From Hofstenia miamia (Eukaryota; Xenacoelomorpha; Acoela): a stretch of DNA of 43,478 nucleotides. The stretch is from positions 1,785,444 through 1,828,921 of the forward strand of contig SCFE01000053.1 of assembly GCA_004352715.1 (NCBI GenBank). Direction: 5' to 3'. The position numbers were made by a program, and so were the translations under genes. Every line of letters begins with the position of its first letter. The stretch's first letter is position 1. The notes beneath the pieces are model-generated. The model saw only the letters and a program-made list of their open reading frames with translations. It was not told the DNA's origin and did no database searches. Of this stretch, positions 31,801 to 42,446 are shown piece by piece.

Positions 31801-32454
31801 TAGGCTGAAGATTTTTCCACGATATCTTCTAATAAGTTCCATGAAAGGCCAGTGAGCAAAGCCGCACTTTCATCAACAAGCAAAACAACTACCAAGAAAA
31901 CTAAAGCAATAGATTCGCATAAGACTAAAGAAAAAAGAGAGAAAACTAAAGGCGCAAAAGGATTGAATGAAAAGTCTAAAAAGGAAATGTTCAAAAGTTT
32001 ATCTATACCAAAGTTAGCGGCTGCAGATAAACAAAATTCATCGCAGCATTTGGTGCCGTCAAAGCCAACACCTAGTCCAGTTGATTCGAAAAGACAAAAA
32101 CGCAAAGTAGAAACTTTAGAGTTGAATGATATAAAAAATTTATTTGATGAAGATTTTGAAATAATTGACGGAGAAATCTGGACAAAAGCTGGTAATCGGG
32201 CTCTATTATCTCTAAATCTGAATAGGAATGGAATAACAAAAGTCGGTGGAAATCTACTATTAAAATCAGTACAATCACTAAGCTCTGGAATGGAATCCCC
32301 AAAAGCGAAATTTAAAGGACTTCGTAGATTGACTATAACGGGAAATCCTATTGAAAATATTGAGAAAATTCAGAGAGAAATTCAAGCAACATTAGATTTA
32401 AGAGATGCAGCTCAGCTAGCCAAAGATGAAGAGTCTCTGTCAATGGAAAGATGA
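27592..32454 (+). CDS. LRRC71: LRRC71-like leucine-rich repeat protein, three exons
   Basis: Exons are 27592-28270, 28560-28816 (or 28819) and 31804-32454; all junctions are GT..AG and keep the frame, giving about 528 residues, close to the roughly 560 of vertebrate LRRC71. The first exon has a basic, Ser-rich N-terminus, then a conserved-looking NVRGWKIDKPTMTIFGECFP stretch and the first leucine-rich repeats (LQSLNFWNCGLTDETF, IVHLTLRSNSITDVGATYI). Exon 2 carries LASLNLSLNQIGPQGAKHLA and LLCLNLNGNSIQDEGAEAFA, RI-type repeats. Exon 3 begins with a Lys-rich region, then LLSLNLNRNGITKVGGNLLL and a final repeat LRRLTITGNPIENI. The order of repeats, the Lys-rich insert and the late repeat pair match my recollection of LRRC71, an axoneme-associated protein; localisation here is inference. 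The ATG at 27592 is the first of the open frame. Other exons inside the 3-kb intron cannot be ruled out. Confidence 0.85.
28271..28559 (+). other. Intron 1 of the LRRC71-like gene
   Basis: GTAATT at the 5' end and a T-rich run ending TTTTAG at the 3' end. It splits a Gly codon (one base before, two after), which restores the leucine-rich repeat frame. Confidence 0.8.
28829..28857. repeat. (TA)n microsatellite
   Basis: About 14 TA units, nine bases into intron 2. Confidence 0.95.
29427..29780 (+). other. Weak open stretch in intron 2
   Basis: A 74-codon open frame (29427-29651), followed in other frames by short protein-like runs such as FRRAYAKASYANQQK. It could be a worn retroelement scrap. 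No splice sites point to an exon. Confidence 0.2.
30069..31454. mobile_element. Non-autonomous hAT-like element in LRRC71 intron 2
   Basis: The ends are imperfect inverted repeats: CAAGGGCGCCACGAG at 30069 and, on the other strand, CATAGGCGCCGCGAG at 31454 (12 of 15 match). The 8 bases CTCCCATA lie directly outside both ends (30061-30068 and 31455-31462). An 8-bp target duplication with ends starting CA is the hAT pattern. The 1386 bp between show no transposase, so it would be moved by an autonomous relative. A (TA)n tract lies at 30853-30872. Confidence 0.65.
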
Positions 32455-32576
32455 ACTTTTATAGCTGAAAAATTGTTTAGTAAATCATTCTTATTCAGAC
32501 CTCATTGCTATTGTTTTATAGCATGCAAAAATACTATTGCCTTTAAATTGATAGATTACGAATACTATAAGATGGA

Positions 32577-32582
32577 AATAAA
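32577..32582 (+). promoter_or_regulatory. Polyadenylation signal AATAAA, LRRC71-like gene
   Basis: AATAAA 123 bases after the stop codon, the first in the 3' flank. Confidence 0.5.
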
Positions 32583-34615
32583 ATAGCATTTCTAGGTACT
32601 ATTACAAATCTGTTACATAGTTTGAACGAAGACAATCACGAAAAAGTGAATTTCTCATATTTAGAGGAAATTAAGATTTTATAGGCTAATCTTGTTACTC
32701 ATTTTTCAGTTGACGTCATGACTGCTGTTCAGCAGTCTTTAATATTTAATAATACTAAGGATTCTACCTAGTATATTTTAAATGAAAACAATATCACAGT
32801 CACTAGCAGTAAATACAACTGCTATATAAATGCAACTGCTAAATACATTAATAAATGTCAACAGGAGTAATGAGGTCACGATATTAGAAAAAAAATCGCA
32901 ATTTTCTCTAAACATTAATAAAATTGATGCTTGGTGTCCACGTTTTCTTGATTTTTATGCGAAAATGCATAAAATGAGAGCAATTTAAGAACAATTAAAC
33001 CTTAGTGAATCTTTCCCATTGATTATCACGGGTATTATTTCAACACAATGGTTTAAAAGTTTTATTTTTGCAAAATTCATAATGAAAATTACTATTTAAA
33101 GAGTAGATGTGAAAAAGTGTAATATCTTATTTGACAAAGCGCCATATTTTATAATCGGTTAGAAAATTAATGCATACATGGAACGAAAACAGTTCTCGTT
33201 ACTTTGGGCATTTATCAAACACTTCAGTTGTAGAAAGGTGAAACAGAAATTTAGAATACGCATCGTGTTTCGCTTAATTGGGAATAAATTTGAATATCTC
33301 ATAAAATGACATTTTCATTTCAAAATACTGATTCAACAATTTTGTGACTATCCACATCAGGCTACATTCACACATTTCTAATCATTTATGAATGTACCCC
33401 TGGCCAGTTATTCAGATTTAAATACAAATGATCAGAAATATATGTACTTCATCTACAAGAGAGATCGAATTATATCACTTAATAGCAATGCTAAAGTAAT
33501 CCATAATATAAAAATAATTTCAGAATAAACAGAATATCTGTAATAGTACATACATAGATGCATCTTAATAATTAACAAAATAATTAATTACAACAGGTTT
33601 TTCTGTGTTGTTGTAAATCATGCTCATGGTTAAACAAAGGTCCATGATGCAAATAGTTCGATTTTTGCGTCCACCTGTTGTAAACAAAGACAGTTTAGTT
33701 TACTAAAGCCGAGCGCGCACATCAAGGATTTAATTGTTCTTGGGAACGATTTCCAGATGCTCATGGGTGCTTGGGAAATTATCTACTGCATCGATAATGA
33801 GGTTGGAGATAACTGGTTTTTATAATATTGATGGGAGCTCCAACTGCTCCCTGATGTGTGCACTGTCTTGGGAAACGAATAAGTATTTTAAAACAATACA
33901 ATATCAAAACGTTTATTATATATCGGTAGTTTAAAATAAATATAATACAATATATAGTAGCAGAACAATTGTATATTTCGTTATAAGTTTGAAGTCCTAT
34001 GGTCGATCATTGTGTAAATCAAATAAAGAAAAAGCAAAAATTCAATTATAAAAACTAAAATGCAAATACTTAGGTAATTACAGTAATTTTTCTCTTCAAT
34101 AAAATCTCTGTTGCATTCAAAAACTTCTTTGTATATAAACTAGGTAAAATATCCTATATTTGCTCTTCGAAAAAATCTGTACAATTTTATAAGAAATTCA
34201 TTGCGCCAAATATTTTCTTGCAACAAAATATTTGTCAATAAGTCAATTTGACTGGAAGAGTTAATAGTAATTAAGAAATTGTAATTTTCAGCATATTCAA
34301 ATTATGTTAATTAAATGAAAATTTTAGTTTATTTCATAAAAGGCAATAGTTAGTACCTATTACATTTATGTGAAGCAAGTTTTCTGTCACTACACTATAC
34401 CTTTTAAATTTGAAATTGAGCCTATGAAAATTTAATTTGAGTCTAAGAAAATTGAATTTAAATCAATAGAATAGTAATGCGTATTCTGATGTTTACATTG
34501 CAAATTCCATATTAAGTGTATACAATTGTATATTGTAGACGAGCAGGGCATGTGAAAAAATTTCAAACAATTTATTATAAAAACTAACATCACAATCAAA
34601 CAAGAATACAAAATT
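32583..34615. other. Stretch without recognised genes
   Basis: AT-rich. One 66-codon open frame at 33734-33934 has no motif. Nothing else found. Confidence 0.5.
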
Positions 34616-35580
34616 CTATGACATCGGCATGTCTTCCAAGTTCAATGCTTTTTGTATATTTGACTCACAATGTCTTTCTTGATTGTAAGTTGCAGTAGCA
34701 GCTTCTTCCAGCAGACGAAAAAGTTTTTTGAAGTTGAGATAGTTCTTGTCCTCGGTTTTCAAACTCGTGGCGCTGTCTTCTAAGTATCTTTTTAACTTTT
34801 GTTTAAATGAGGAGAAACAGCCTTCGATCTGATTTAAGTGACGTGAATAAGGACCCAAGCGAAGAAGCTGGACTATTCCATTTTGTAAGTATTCTTCGTT
34901 TTGTAGAAAATCTTCAACTCCAATGTGGCATGGTGCGTTATCGAAAACGATGGTGATCCCGGTAGTATCATTTACCTCATCCAAAACTTTAAAACAGTTC
35001 AAAACCGTTCCTTTGATGAATTCTGTAAATGCTTCTTTTGTAACAGATCCCCTTTTAGTCTCGAAGTTAATACATGTTCTTTGATAGGTTGAAATAGCAC
35101 ACATGACATTTAGATTTGGAGCTTTTCTGCTATGCATTTTCACAACAGCACGTTATCCCTTTTCCGCCCATCCTTTGGTTCTCGAGATGTGAATATTAAA
35201 TTTAATTTCGTCGATGAATACTATCATTCTTTCATTGTTTCTCGACTCCATTAATTTGATACAGAATTCTCGATGTTTTTCTTTGTTAAAGACATTGTTC
35301 TTTGCTGATGGTTCTATGCAGATATTTTTTACGGAAAAGTACATGCCGTGTAGAACTTGGCCAAATTTCTTCTTTAAATAGTCACAGTGATCCTGGAGAC
35401 CAAGAGTTGGATCTTTTTCAATATTCTCAATTATTTCTTTTTCATTTGTTCATTAATCTTCAGTTTCGTTCTTCCACCGCGTTTACGAGCAGGCATACCT
35501 TCTGATTTGATTGGAAATTGAAAGTATTGGCAACTGTCACCCAATCTCCTTCATCGTATGCACGAAATATTCTGTTCCTA
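34616..35580 (-). pseudogene. IS630/Tc1-like DDE transposase, disabled
   Basis: Read on the minus strand from about 35580, a helix-turn-helix-like start (NRIFRAYDEGDWVTVANTF) and a basic RKRGGRTKLK linker precede the catalytic part. The first Asp is in MIVFIDEIKFNIHISRTKGW, the second in ITIVFDNAPCH, and the Glu in YSRHLNQIEGCFSSFK. Thirty-eight residues separate the second Asp from the Glu (DD38E). The protein is broken by at least two frameshifts near the N-terminus and one TAA stop at 35153, but the 340-codon catalytic part is otherwise open, so it died fairly recently. Family role: cut-and-paste transposition at TA dinucleotides. No clear terminal repeats were found, only a weak AATTTAAATTCGATT-type match at about 34445 and 35770. 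Confidence 0.8.
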
Positions 35581-35907
35581 GTCTAATTACTGTCTCTTAT
35601 ATTTTGACAGAAGACGCTTCTTTCTCGTTTTTAGACACGTTTTGAGGTGGAATGGATTTGTCACATTCTTCATCAATTTCATCATTCATTTTGAGACTGC
35701 ATAAAGATTAAATTAATTGAATCTAATACCAATTAAGTACCATACATAAAAATTTAAGTTGCGGTTAAAAAATTTAAATTCGATTCCCGCCAAGCTGTAT
35801 TTAAATTATTTGAAAAGATTTGCTCTATTCAGTGGCGTACCAGCAATATTGAATAAGAGGAGGCACCAGGGTGGCCAAAATATCTGAGATGTGGCCCAGT
35901 TGAAATT

Positions 35908-35908
35908 T

Positions 35909-35940
<32 letters not shown>

Positions 35941-35958
35941 AATATTATATATATATAA
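35908..35958. repeat. (TA)n-rich microsatellite
   Basis: Interrupted TA repeat. Confidence 0.9.
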
Positions 35959-35991
35959 ATTTGTGATGATTGGTGATGTTGCGAGTTTTCT

Positions 35992-36231
35992 TTAGCGGTG
36001 AAACTTGCGTCCATTCATCCCTCTCTGGAAATTGATCGGCGAAACCTCCTTTTCTTCATGTGTTAGAACGGTGTGGAGTAAGCTGTGCAATGTTAAAAGC
36101 TCTTCCTTTGATAGATTATTGAAGGGAGCTAGAAGTTTAGCAGATGTGATTCTGCTACGTTCAGTCTTTATGATATTCTCACTACTGAGTGAGCGTAGGA
36201 CGGAAAGCTCAGCCGGATATAAACAATCCCA
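35992..36231 (-). other. Unidentified ORF of about 79 codons
   Basis: Minus-strand frame open from 36231 to a TAA at 35992, with the segments SENIIKTERSRITSAKLLAP and LSKEELLTLHSLLHTVL. The composition looks like a real helical protein and the GC content is higher than nearby. The opposite strand is also open (36005-36247), so one of them is a shadow. No start codon or splice site defines it. It may be the tail of a transposon gene. Confidence 0.3.
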
Positions 36232-36474
36232 TTACAAATACGTATAGGTCATTGAAGCTTTCGATGTAGACAGAAAAATATCATTAGTAGCAGCGATGAA
36301 TAAGACAGACATGTTATATTTCAAGATATATTACACGCCTGTGAAAGATGAGGATTTTGAAATGTTCGAATGAAATTAAAAATTAATACCATGAAAAAAA
36401 TACTATATATCCTCTTTGTATTCTAAACACCATGTTAAACTAATCTCGTACGATGGTTTTATTCCTTTCTACTA

Positions 36475-36534
36475 GCCGCCCTGTCGAATTTTCTCAACTC
36501 TGTTGAGAATTGCTTTGCAAAATGGAAGAAGTAA
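36475..36534 (+). pseudogene. Relic of a second IS630/Tc1-like transposase
   Basis: A short frame gives NFLNSVENCFAKWKK followed by a stop. It resembles the LNPIEN-x-FSKWK block around the catalytic Glu of IS630/Tc1 transposases. Only this block is recognisable. It is curiously framed by TTTCTACTAG and GTAAGTAA, which read as perfect splice sites, but the motif explains the sequence without an exon. Confidence 0.35.
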
Positions 36535-38673
36535 GTAATTTGACAACGATCATCAAGTGAAACTCAATTGAAAAAATCAATAAAAATTGGCTTTGGTGAA
36601 TGAAATTGAGACTGCTTAAATGCAACAGAGACTTCATTGAATTCAAATCGACATAATTAAATGCAACAAAGACTCTATTGTCTACAACAGAAACTTTATT
36701 GAAGAAAAATTACTGTACATGTTTGAAAACAATATAAATAGAGATAATTTGACATATTTGAAGGCTTCCCCATTGGTCCGCAAAACGGTTAACCACCTCA
36801 GTGCTTAATTGCAAATATTGATTTTGAGTTCTCATTACTTTGCGATATATTTTCCACAGGGGCGGTAATTGAGAACGTTCAGAAGAAGAAATTCAGTAGC
36901 GTAACCGTACATTTGAGAGCCGGTGGTAATATTTCGATCCACAATGGACGTAGGCTGAAAATTAAAGCCCAAGCCCAGCCCACCAAACATTTGTAACTTA
37001 ACTCGATTCAGCTTTATTAAATACTATTAATAAATATTATCAGAGTAAGCAATATTTAATTGGCATTGCAATTATTGATATTTGGAAATTCTTTAATCTA
37101 TGCATAATGCAAAGACTAGCTAATTTGCTGCTTTTAGCCATTATTTCATTCCAATCATTGTTAATAATTGGCTATAATCTATATTGCATTCCAATTCATT
37201 ATTGCCGTACAACACCCCTGATTATTATTTATCTTGAAATTGAATTAATTATTCTAAATTCTGCAAATGTAATGTGTATTAATTTGTTAATTACAAAAAT
37301 GTTTCCTTAATATTCATATAAATGCACATGAAAACTTATCAATTACATTTTCGCCACCGAAAATAAATATTGGGAATCTAATTGTTGATACTCCACTAAA
37401 AACAATTGATTTAATATTCAATTTTGTGCTAAGCAAACGACAACTGCTGTACATGTATGATACCAAGAAATGAGACAGGATAGAACAAAACACGTTTATC
37501 TAATTGATTTTTCACATAAAAATGACGTCCCATTTCATCGAAAACTATATAGAGCCTATAAAAATGAAAATAAATCGATTAATCGAGGGGATTATTAAAA
37601 ATTAAAATTCCAGCCCAGTTTTTTATTAGGGTCCGGTGGTATACCAATACCGCGGTATCTTGTCTAAAAGATTGATCAGTGTTTTATTTCAAAGTAGGCT
37701 ATATGTTTTGTGTGTAAGCCCGCGGGTCAATGCTTGCTGTATGAAAACTTGGAACCTTTCTGTAGGAGGCTTAAGATACAGCAGTTTGGAAAATTACGAA
37801 ATTTCTTAAGAAGAAAATTCTATTAATAATGCAGTTACATTTATATGGCTGATTAGCGCACAAAGTGTTGTCGTAAATACTTTCCCAAAACAAATTTTTC
37901 TTAAAAAATCAGATTTACAAAATGTGCCCATTCGGATTAAGTTGCATTTATTTCATTGCAATGCAAAAATTTTAATTATGAAATTAAAATCTTTTTAATT
38001 TATGCTCGAGGTAGAAAGGTCCATTGAATAGGCTATTTATAGTGTTAAAAGTCATAATATATTGGTGATATTAAACATTGTTCCATGGGCCGGCTTAAAA
38101 TTCCATTTTGTCAGAAACTAATGTTCAATAAAATGAATTCATATTTGTAATTACTATAAGGCTGTCTTAAGCAATAAAGTAAATATTTACAAAACTTAAA
38201 TTTTCATAGGAATCCAAAAATGTCATTTAATTGATATAGCCATGGTATACTACAACTAACATTTAATGTTTATATGCAAAGAGATATCCTTGTATATAAA
38301 GTTTATTTTATTAATTTTGTGGAATGACTATATAAATTGTATAAATTATTAGGACTACTATAAGTTTAGGATTTTTTGCTCGTATATATTTAAAGAATTT
38401 TACTTAGCATGGATGGCAAGGTGACAAAACACTTCTTTAATGTCACCTTAAAACGCCACTACATGCAAATTTTCAGAAACTAATTCATAATAAAATCTTG
38501 CAGCTGTGGGTAGACATCCGGTAAGTAAATTTCCGTTGCGCATTCAAAGAAGAAACCTCAATTCTTAATCTAAATTCCAGATGCCTTAAGCAACAAAGGA
38601 AATATTTGAAGTTCTTCAACATACAAAATGAAGGAATCATTGTGTCATTAATGCAATTGTCATTTAATTTTGC

Positions 38674-38707
<34 letters not shown>

Positions 38708-39331
38708 NNNNNNNNNNNNNNNNNNNNNNNNNNNNNNNNNNNNNNNNNNNNNNNNNNNNNNNNNNNNNNNNNNNNNNNNNNNNNNNNNNNNNNNNNNNNN
38801 NNNNNNNNNNNNNNNNNNNNNNNNNNNNNNNNNNNNNNNNNNNNNNNNNNNNNNNNNNNNNNNNNNNNNNNNNNNNNNNNNNNNNNNNNNNNNNNNNNNN
38901 NNNNNNNNNNNNNNNNNNNNNNNNNNNNNNNNNNNNNNNNNNNNNNNNTAATAATAATAATAATAATAATAATATAAATAAAAATATTGATATTAGTCAT
39001 ACCGATACCGCGGTATTTTGTGTGATACCGAACCGACTCCCAAAATGTTTATACTTTCATTATTTTGATAAAGTATATATGGGTATTTAAAAGCGTTCAA
39101 GTTTCGTGTGATTTGCTTAGGGGGATTTTAAAACATTCTAAGTGGAAAACACTCCAAATCATATTAATCTTGTAAAAATCTTTATATGCAAACAATAATT
39201 GAATTTCACACGTTTATTAACAAAGTATTTATAGTTTTACAAAATATATAAGTAACGTAAAATATGGAGAGCACCGAGTACCAAATGTCTATGCAAAATC
39301 AATAAAATTATTTGGCCTACATTTTAGAATT
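36535..39331. other. Stretch without recognised genes
   Basis: AT-rich sequence with an internal gap (38708-38948), (TA)n at 38679-38707, (TAA)n at 38949-38973, and two copies of an ATACCGCGGTAT-containing motif (37641 and 38999). Open frames here are short and motif-free. Confidence 0.5.
38679..38973. repeat. (TA)n tract, 241-N gap, (TAA)n tract
   Basis: TA repeat 38679-38707, N 38708-38948, TAA repeat 38949-38973. The gap probably reflects a microsatellite that could not be assembled. Confidence 0.9.
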
Positions 39332-39442
39332 TCAACGTAAAAGCGACCACTTTAACTGTTCACGTGCATTTGATAAAACATTTGCAACGGTTTGATCACC
39401 TGAAAGCAAGTCTTCACCCTTTACAGCAACACGCCTAATCAC
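39332..39442 (-). CDS. Candidate terminal exon of an unidentified gene
   Basis: On the minus strand TTTTCATTTAG (a good acceptor) is followed by 36 open codons and a TGA at 39332. The peptide includes RRVAVKGEDLLSGDQTVANV and SNAREQLKWSLLR, with mixed composition unlike the Phe/Ile/Lys-rich random frames around it. An AATAAA on the minus strand (39213-39218) lies about 115 bases beyond the stop. I do not recognise the protein. The start exon at 42447-42500 on the same strand could belong to the same gene, but no exon links them with certainty. Confidence 0.45.
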   Translation of the reverse strand: MIRRVAVKGEDLLSGDQTVANVLSNAREQLKWSLLR

Positions 39443-39944
39443 CTAAATGAAAATATCAACACAAGAGCAGCTTTAAATTTAGCCAATTGCATCAAGTAAT
39501 ATAATTCGAAGTATATTAACAATGATTTACAAACCTAAATTATTCAAAGGTAATGCACAGACAAAGCAAGAGCTGAAGTAGGAACATTTAATTTTAATAA
39601 CTAATCCATTAAAAAATGCACTGGAATTTGATTATATCAGGATTGCATATGTTCTTCAAACTATTAAATCCGTTAAAGAAAACTTCTACTCGTGCAATAA
39701 CAATAAGGTATCTTAATCAACGCTATTCGTATCAACTCTGCATGGTATCCAATTTTAGACAATATCTTGATTACATGATCTGACCGACATATATGGAGCT
39801 ATTATGGACTGCATAAATGGCCAACTGGATTACAAATGAAAAAAAGAAACTTAGTAATTAAAAATTCCATAAAAACTAACGTTGAGAAAGAATCGTATGA
39901 AGCTTACGTAATTTGGAGCTTGAAGTTAAACATATAGTTGAAAT

Positions 39945-40233
39945 CAGGGCCGTGGCTAGGGGCGGGCAGGGGGCCATTGCCCTCCTTGTTGGGCCACTGA
40001 CCCCCCTTCCTCTTGGCATCCTGGATACAAAACTCCATAGTATTAATCTAATGTTCTGTAACTAAGTTAGAGTGAATATATTTTACTTGAAATATATAAA
40101 ATATTAATGCCATTCTATTTAAAAATTCAATGAAAAAGTGTGAAACTATTTCATATGAGTAAAACTATGATTAATTTATTGAACTTTGCGGGGCCATGGC
40201 CCCCCTAAATTTCAAATACAAGCCACGGGCCTG
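39945..40233. mobile_element. hAT-type MITE (289 bp)
   Basis: The ends are CAGGGCCGTGGCTAGG and, on the other strand, CAGGCCCGTGGCTTG. Flanks are GTTGAAAT (39937-39944) and GTTAAAAT (40234-40241), an 8-bp target duplication with one change. The GC-rich ends (GGGGCCATGGCCCCCC inside the right end) contrast with the AT-rich middle. No coding capacity. Confidence 0.75.
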
Positions 40234-40562
40234 GTTAAAATGAATAATTACTTCACTTAAATGTAAAACTAGAGACGTATTCTTAAAAATCCAATGAAAA
40301 CGTAGAGAAGAAAAGAGATACAAATTGAGGAATTTATGAAAATCAATTAGTACAATTCATTTTAAAAGATAAATTTATTTGTGATGAGAATGCATTAAAA
40401 CTCAAAACCTTTGGAAATTGAATTTTTCTATGAGAAGGAAAGTTGGAATTTTCAAGATTGTATTTAAAGAAAAACATTCCCTGATCTGCTGTTATTTATG
40501 AATTTATGACAGGCAATCATTCTACACAACTAAGTATACACTCAACAATTCATTCGTTTCAG

Positions 40563-40646
40563 ATTGCGGCAGATTATTGGAGTGATGATGACAAGCTTTT
40601 TGAAAATGTTACTTCTCAATTGTCACTAGATTCTGATGATTTTTAA
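40563..40646 (+). CDS. Candidate terminal exon, plus strand
   Basis: After ATTCATTCGTTTCAG, 27 codons run to a TAA at 40644. The peptide is very acidic (ADYWSDDDKLFENV, ending LSLDSDDF). An AATAAA follows at 40894. The acceptor, composition and poly(A) signal fit a last exon, but no upstream exon was found on this strand, and it lies inside what would be an intron of the minus-strand candidate gene. Not identified; acidic motifs with spaced aromatics are common in protein-interaction tails. Confidence 0.3.
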   Translation: MAADYWSDDDKLFENVTSQLSLDSDDF

Positions 40647-41401
40647 AATGATTCGTTTACAGCGCATCCCCCAAGTTACAACTATATTGATATGAAGAAA
40701 TCTGTTAAATAGCATGCATAATTCCCTACAAAAAAGTTATACAAAACGCTTAGTAGACATTCAGAACTTTTCGAAAACACTAACAAAATTCTTACAATGA
40801 CTGATTTGTAAGAAAAACCGTTTCACAAATGTGAGAGCATCTAAGAAGAATTGATTCAAACATTGAGTACACATACACAATGAGGCGATTCACAATAAAT
40901 TTTATCAAACCCGAGCACCGAAAACGTGTTTATAGTCAAAATTAATAGCGTAGGTTTCTAAGCAATTCATCACGTACTCAAACCCAAGAACTCGCAAAAA
41001 TACATATTACCTCCAAACAAATAAAATTTTAGCTTTAAAAAACAAGAATAGGTTTTCAAATAGAGCAAAACAATTACTATATTTAAAAAAAGCAATACAT
41101 TAGTAAATAGATTGAATTTTAGTTTAAATACAATATGAGAATACTTGCTTTCGGTATACACAGAGTCTCGTGCATTAATATAATTTATTTAATTTTCATT
41201 CATTATTGAAAATATTGAGATTACAAAAAATTATATTTCATCAACAGCGTAAATATTATTATTATGTTTTGGGAAATTTTATTGATTTCCTTAGCCTAAT
41301 CCTTTGCTTACGGATCGTAAAATTTTCTTTCCTATACTTAATACGGATGTGTAAATTTGGTGACAGAGTTGCTATCGCAATGTAAAAGGATGTAAACGTT
41401 A

Positions 41402-41446
41402 CATAATACACATTGCACCAGCTAATAGTGGCACATCATCCACTTC
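41402..41446 (-). CDS. Possible exon edge next to a gap
   Basis: The minus-strand sequence leaving the gap reads EVDDVPLLAGAM before the frame closes at 41399-41401 (TAA); a GTAACG that could be a donor overlaps the stop. The peptide looks protein-like. It may belong with the start exon at 42447-42500 on the other side of the gap. Very short, so uncertain. Confidence 0.25.
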
Positions 41447-42446
41447 NNNNNNNNNNNNNNNNNNNNNNNNNNNNNNNNNNNNNNNNNNNNNNNNNNNNNN
41501 NNNNNNNNNNNNNNNNNNNNNNNNNNNNNNNNNNNNNNNNNNNNNNNNNNNNNNNNNNNNNNNNNNNNNNNNNNNNNNNNNNNNNNNNNNNNNNNNNNNN
41601 NNNNNNNNNNNNNNNNNNNNNNNNNNNNNNNNNNNNNNNNNNNNNNNNNNNNNNNNNNNNNNNNNNNNNNNNNNNNNNNNNNNNNNNNNNNNNNNNNNNN
41701 NNNNNNNNNNNNNNNNNNNNNNNNNNNNNNNNNNNNNNNNNNNNNNNNNNNNNNNNNNNNNNNNNNNNNNNNNNNNNNNNNNNNNNNNNNNNNNNNNNNN
41801 NNNNNNNNNNNNNNNNNNNNNNNNNNNNNNNNNNNNNNNNNNNNNNNNNNNNNNNNNNNNNNNNNNNNNNNNNNNNNNNNNNNNNNNNNNNNNNNNNNNN
41901 NNNNNNNNNNNNNNNNNNNNNNNNNNNNNNNNNNNNNNNNNNNNNNNNNNNNNNNNNNNNNNNNNNNNNNNNNNNNNNNNNNNNNNNNNNNNNNNNNNNN
42001 NNNNNNNNNNNNNNNNNNNNNNNNNNNNNNNNNNNNNNNNNNNNNNNNNNNNNNNNNNNNNNNNNNNNNNNNNNNNNNNNNNNNNNNNNNNNNNNNNNNN
42101 NNNNNNNNNNNNNNNNNNNNNNNNNNNNNNNNNNNNNNNNNNNNNNNNNNNNNNNNNNNNNNNNNNNNNNNNNNNNNNNNNNNNNNNNNNNNNNNNNNNN
42201 NNNNNNNNNNNNNNNNNNNNNNNNNNNNNNNNNNNNNNNNNNNNNNNNNNNNNNNNNNNNNNNNNNNNNNNNNNNNNNNNNNNNNNNNNNNNNNNNNNNN
42301 NNNNNNNNNNNNNNNNNNNNNNNNNNNNNNNNNNNNNNNNNNNNNNNNNNNNNNNNNNNNNNNNNNNNNNNNNNNNNNNNNNNNNNNNNNNNNNNNNNNN
42401 NNNNNNNNNNNNNNNNNNNNNNNNNNNNNNNNNNNNNNNNNNNNNN
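41447..42446. other. Assembly gap of exactly 1000 N
   Basis: Nominal-size gap between two protein-like minus-strand fragments. Confidence 0.95.

Larger units (their letters stand above)
28820..31803 (+). other. Intron 2 of the LRRC71-like gene, rich in repeats
   Basis: Two in-frame donors are possible, GTAGTA at 28817 and GTATGT at 28820; the second is the better match. The acceptor is TTTATTTTAG at 31803. It holds a (TA)n tract (28829-28857), a possible retroelement scrap near 29427-29780, a hAT-like insertion (30069-31454) and nothing else recognised. Confidence 0.7.

Noticed and set aside
33734-33934. Open frame of 66 codons near 33.8 kb
   Set aside because: No motif, no splice context and composition as expected by chance.
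35831-35845. CAGTGGCGTACCAGC as the end of another MITE
   Set aside because: No matching opposite end or target duplication found nearby.
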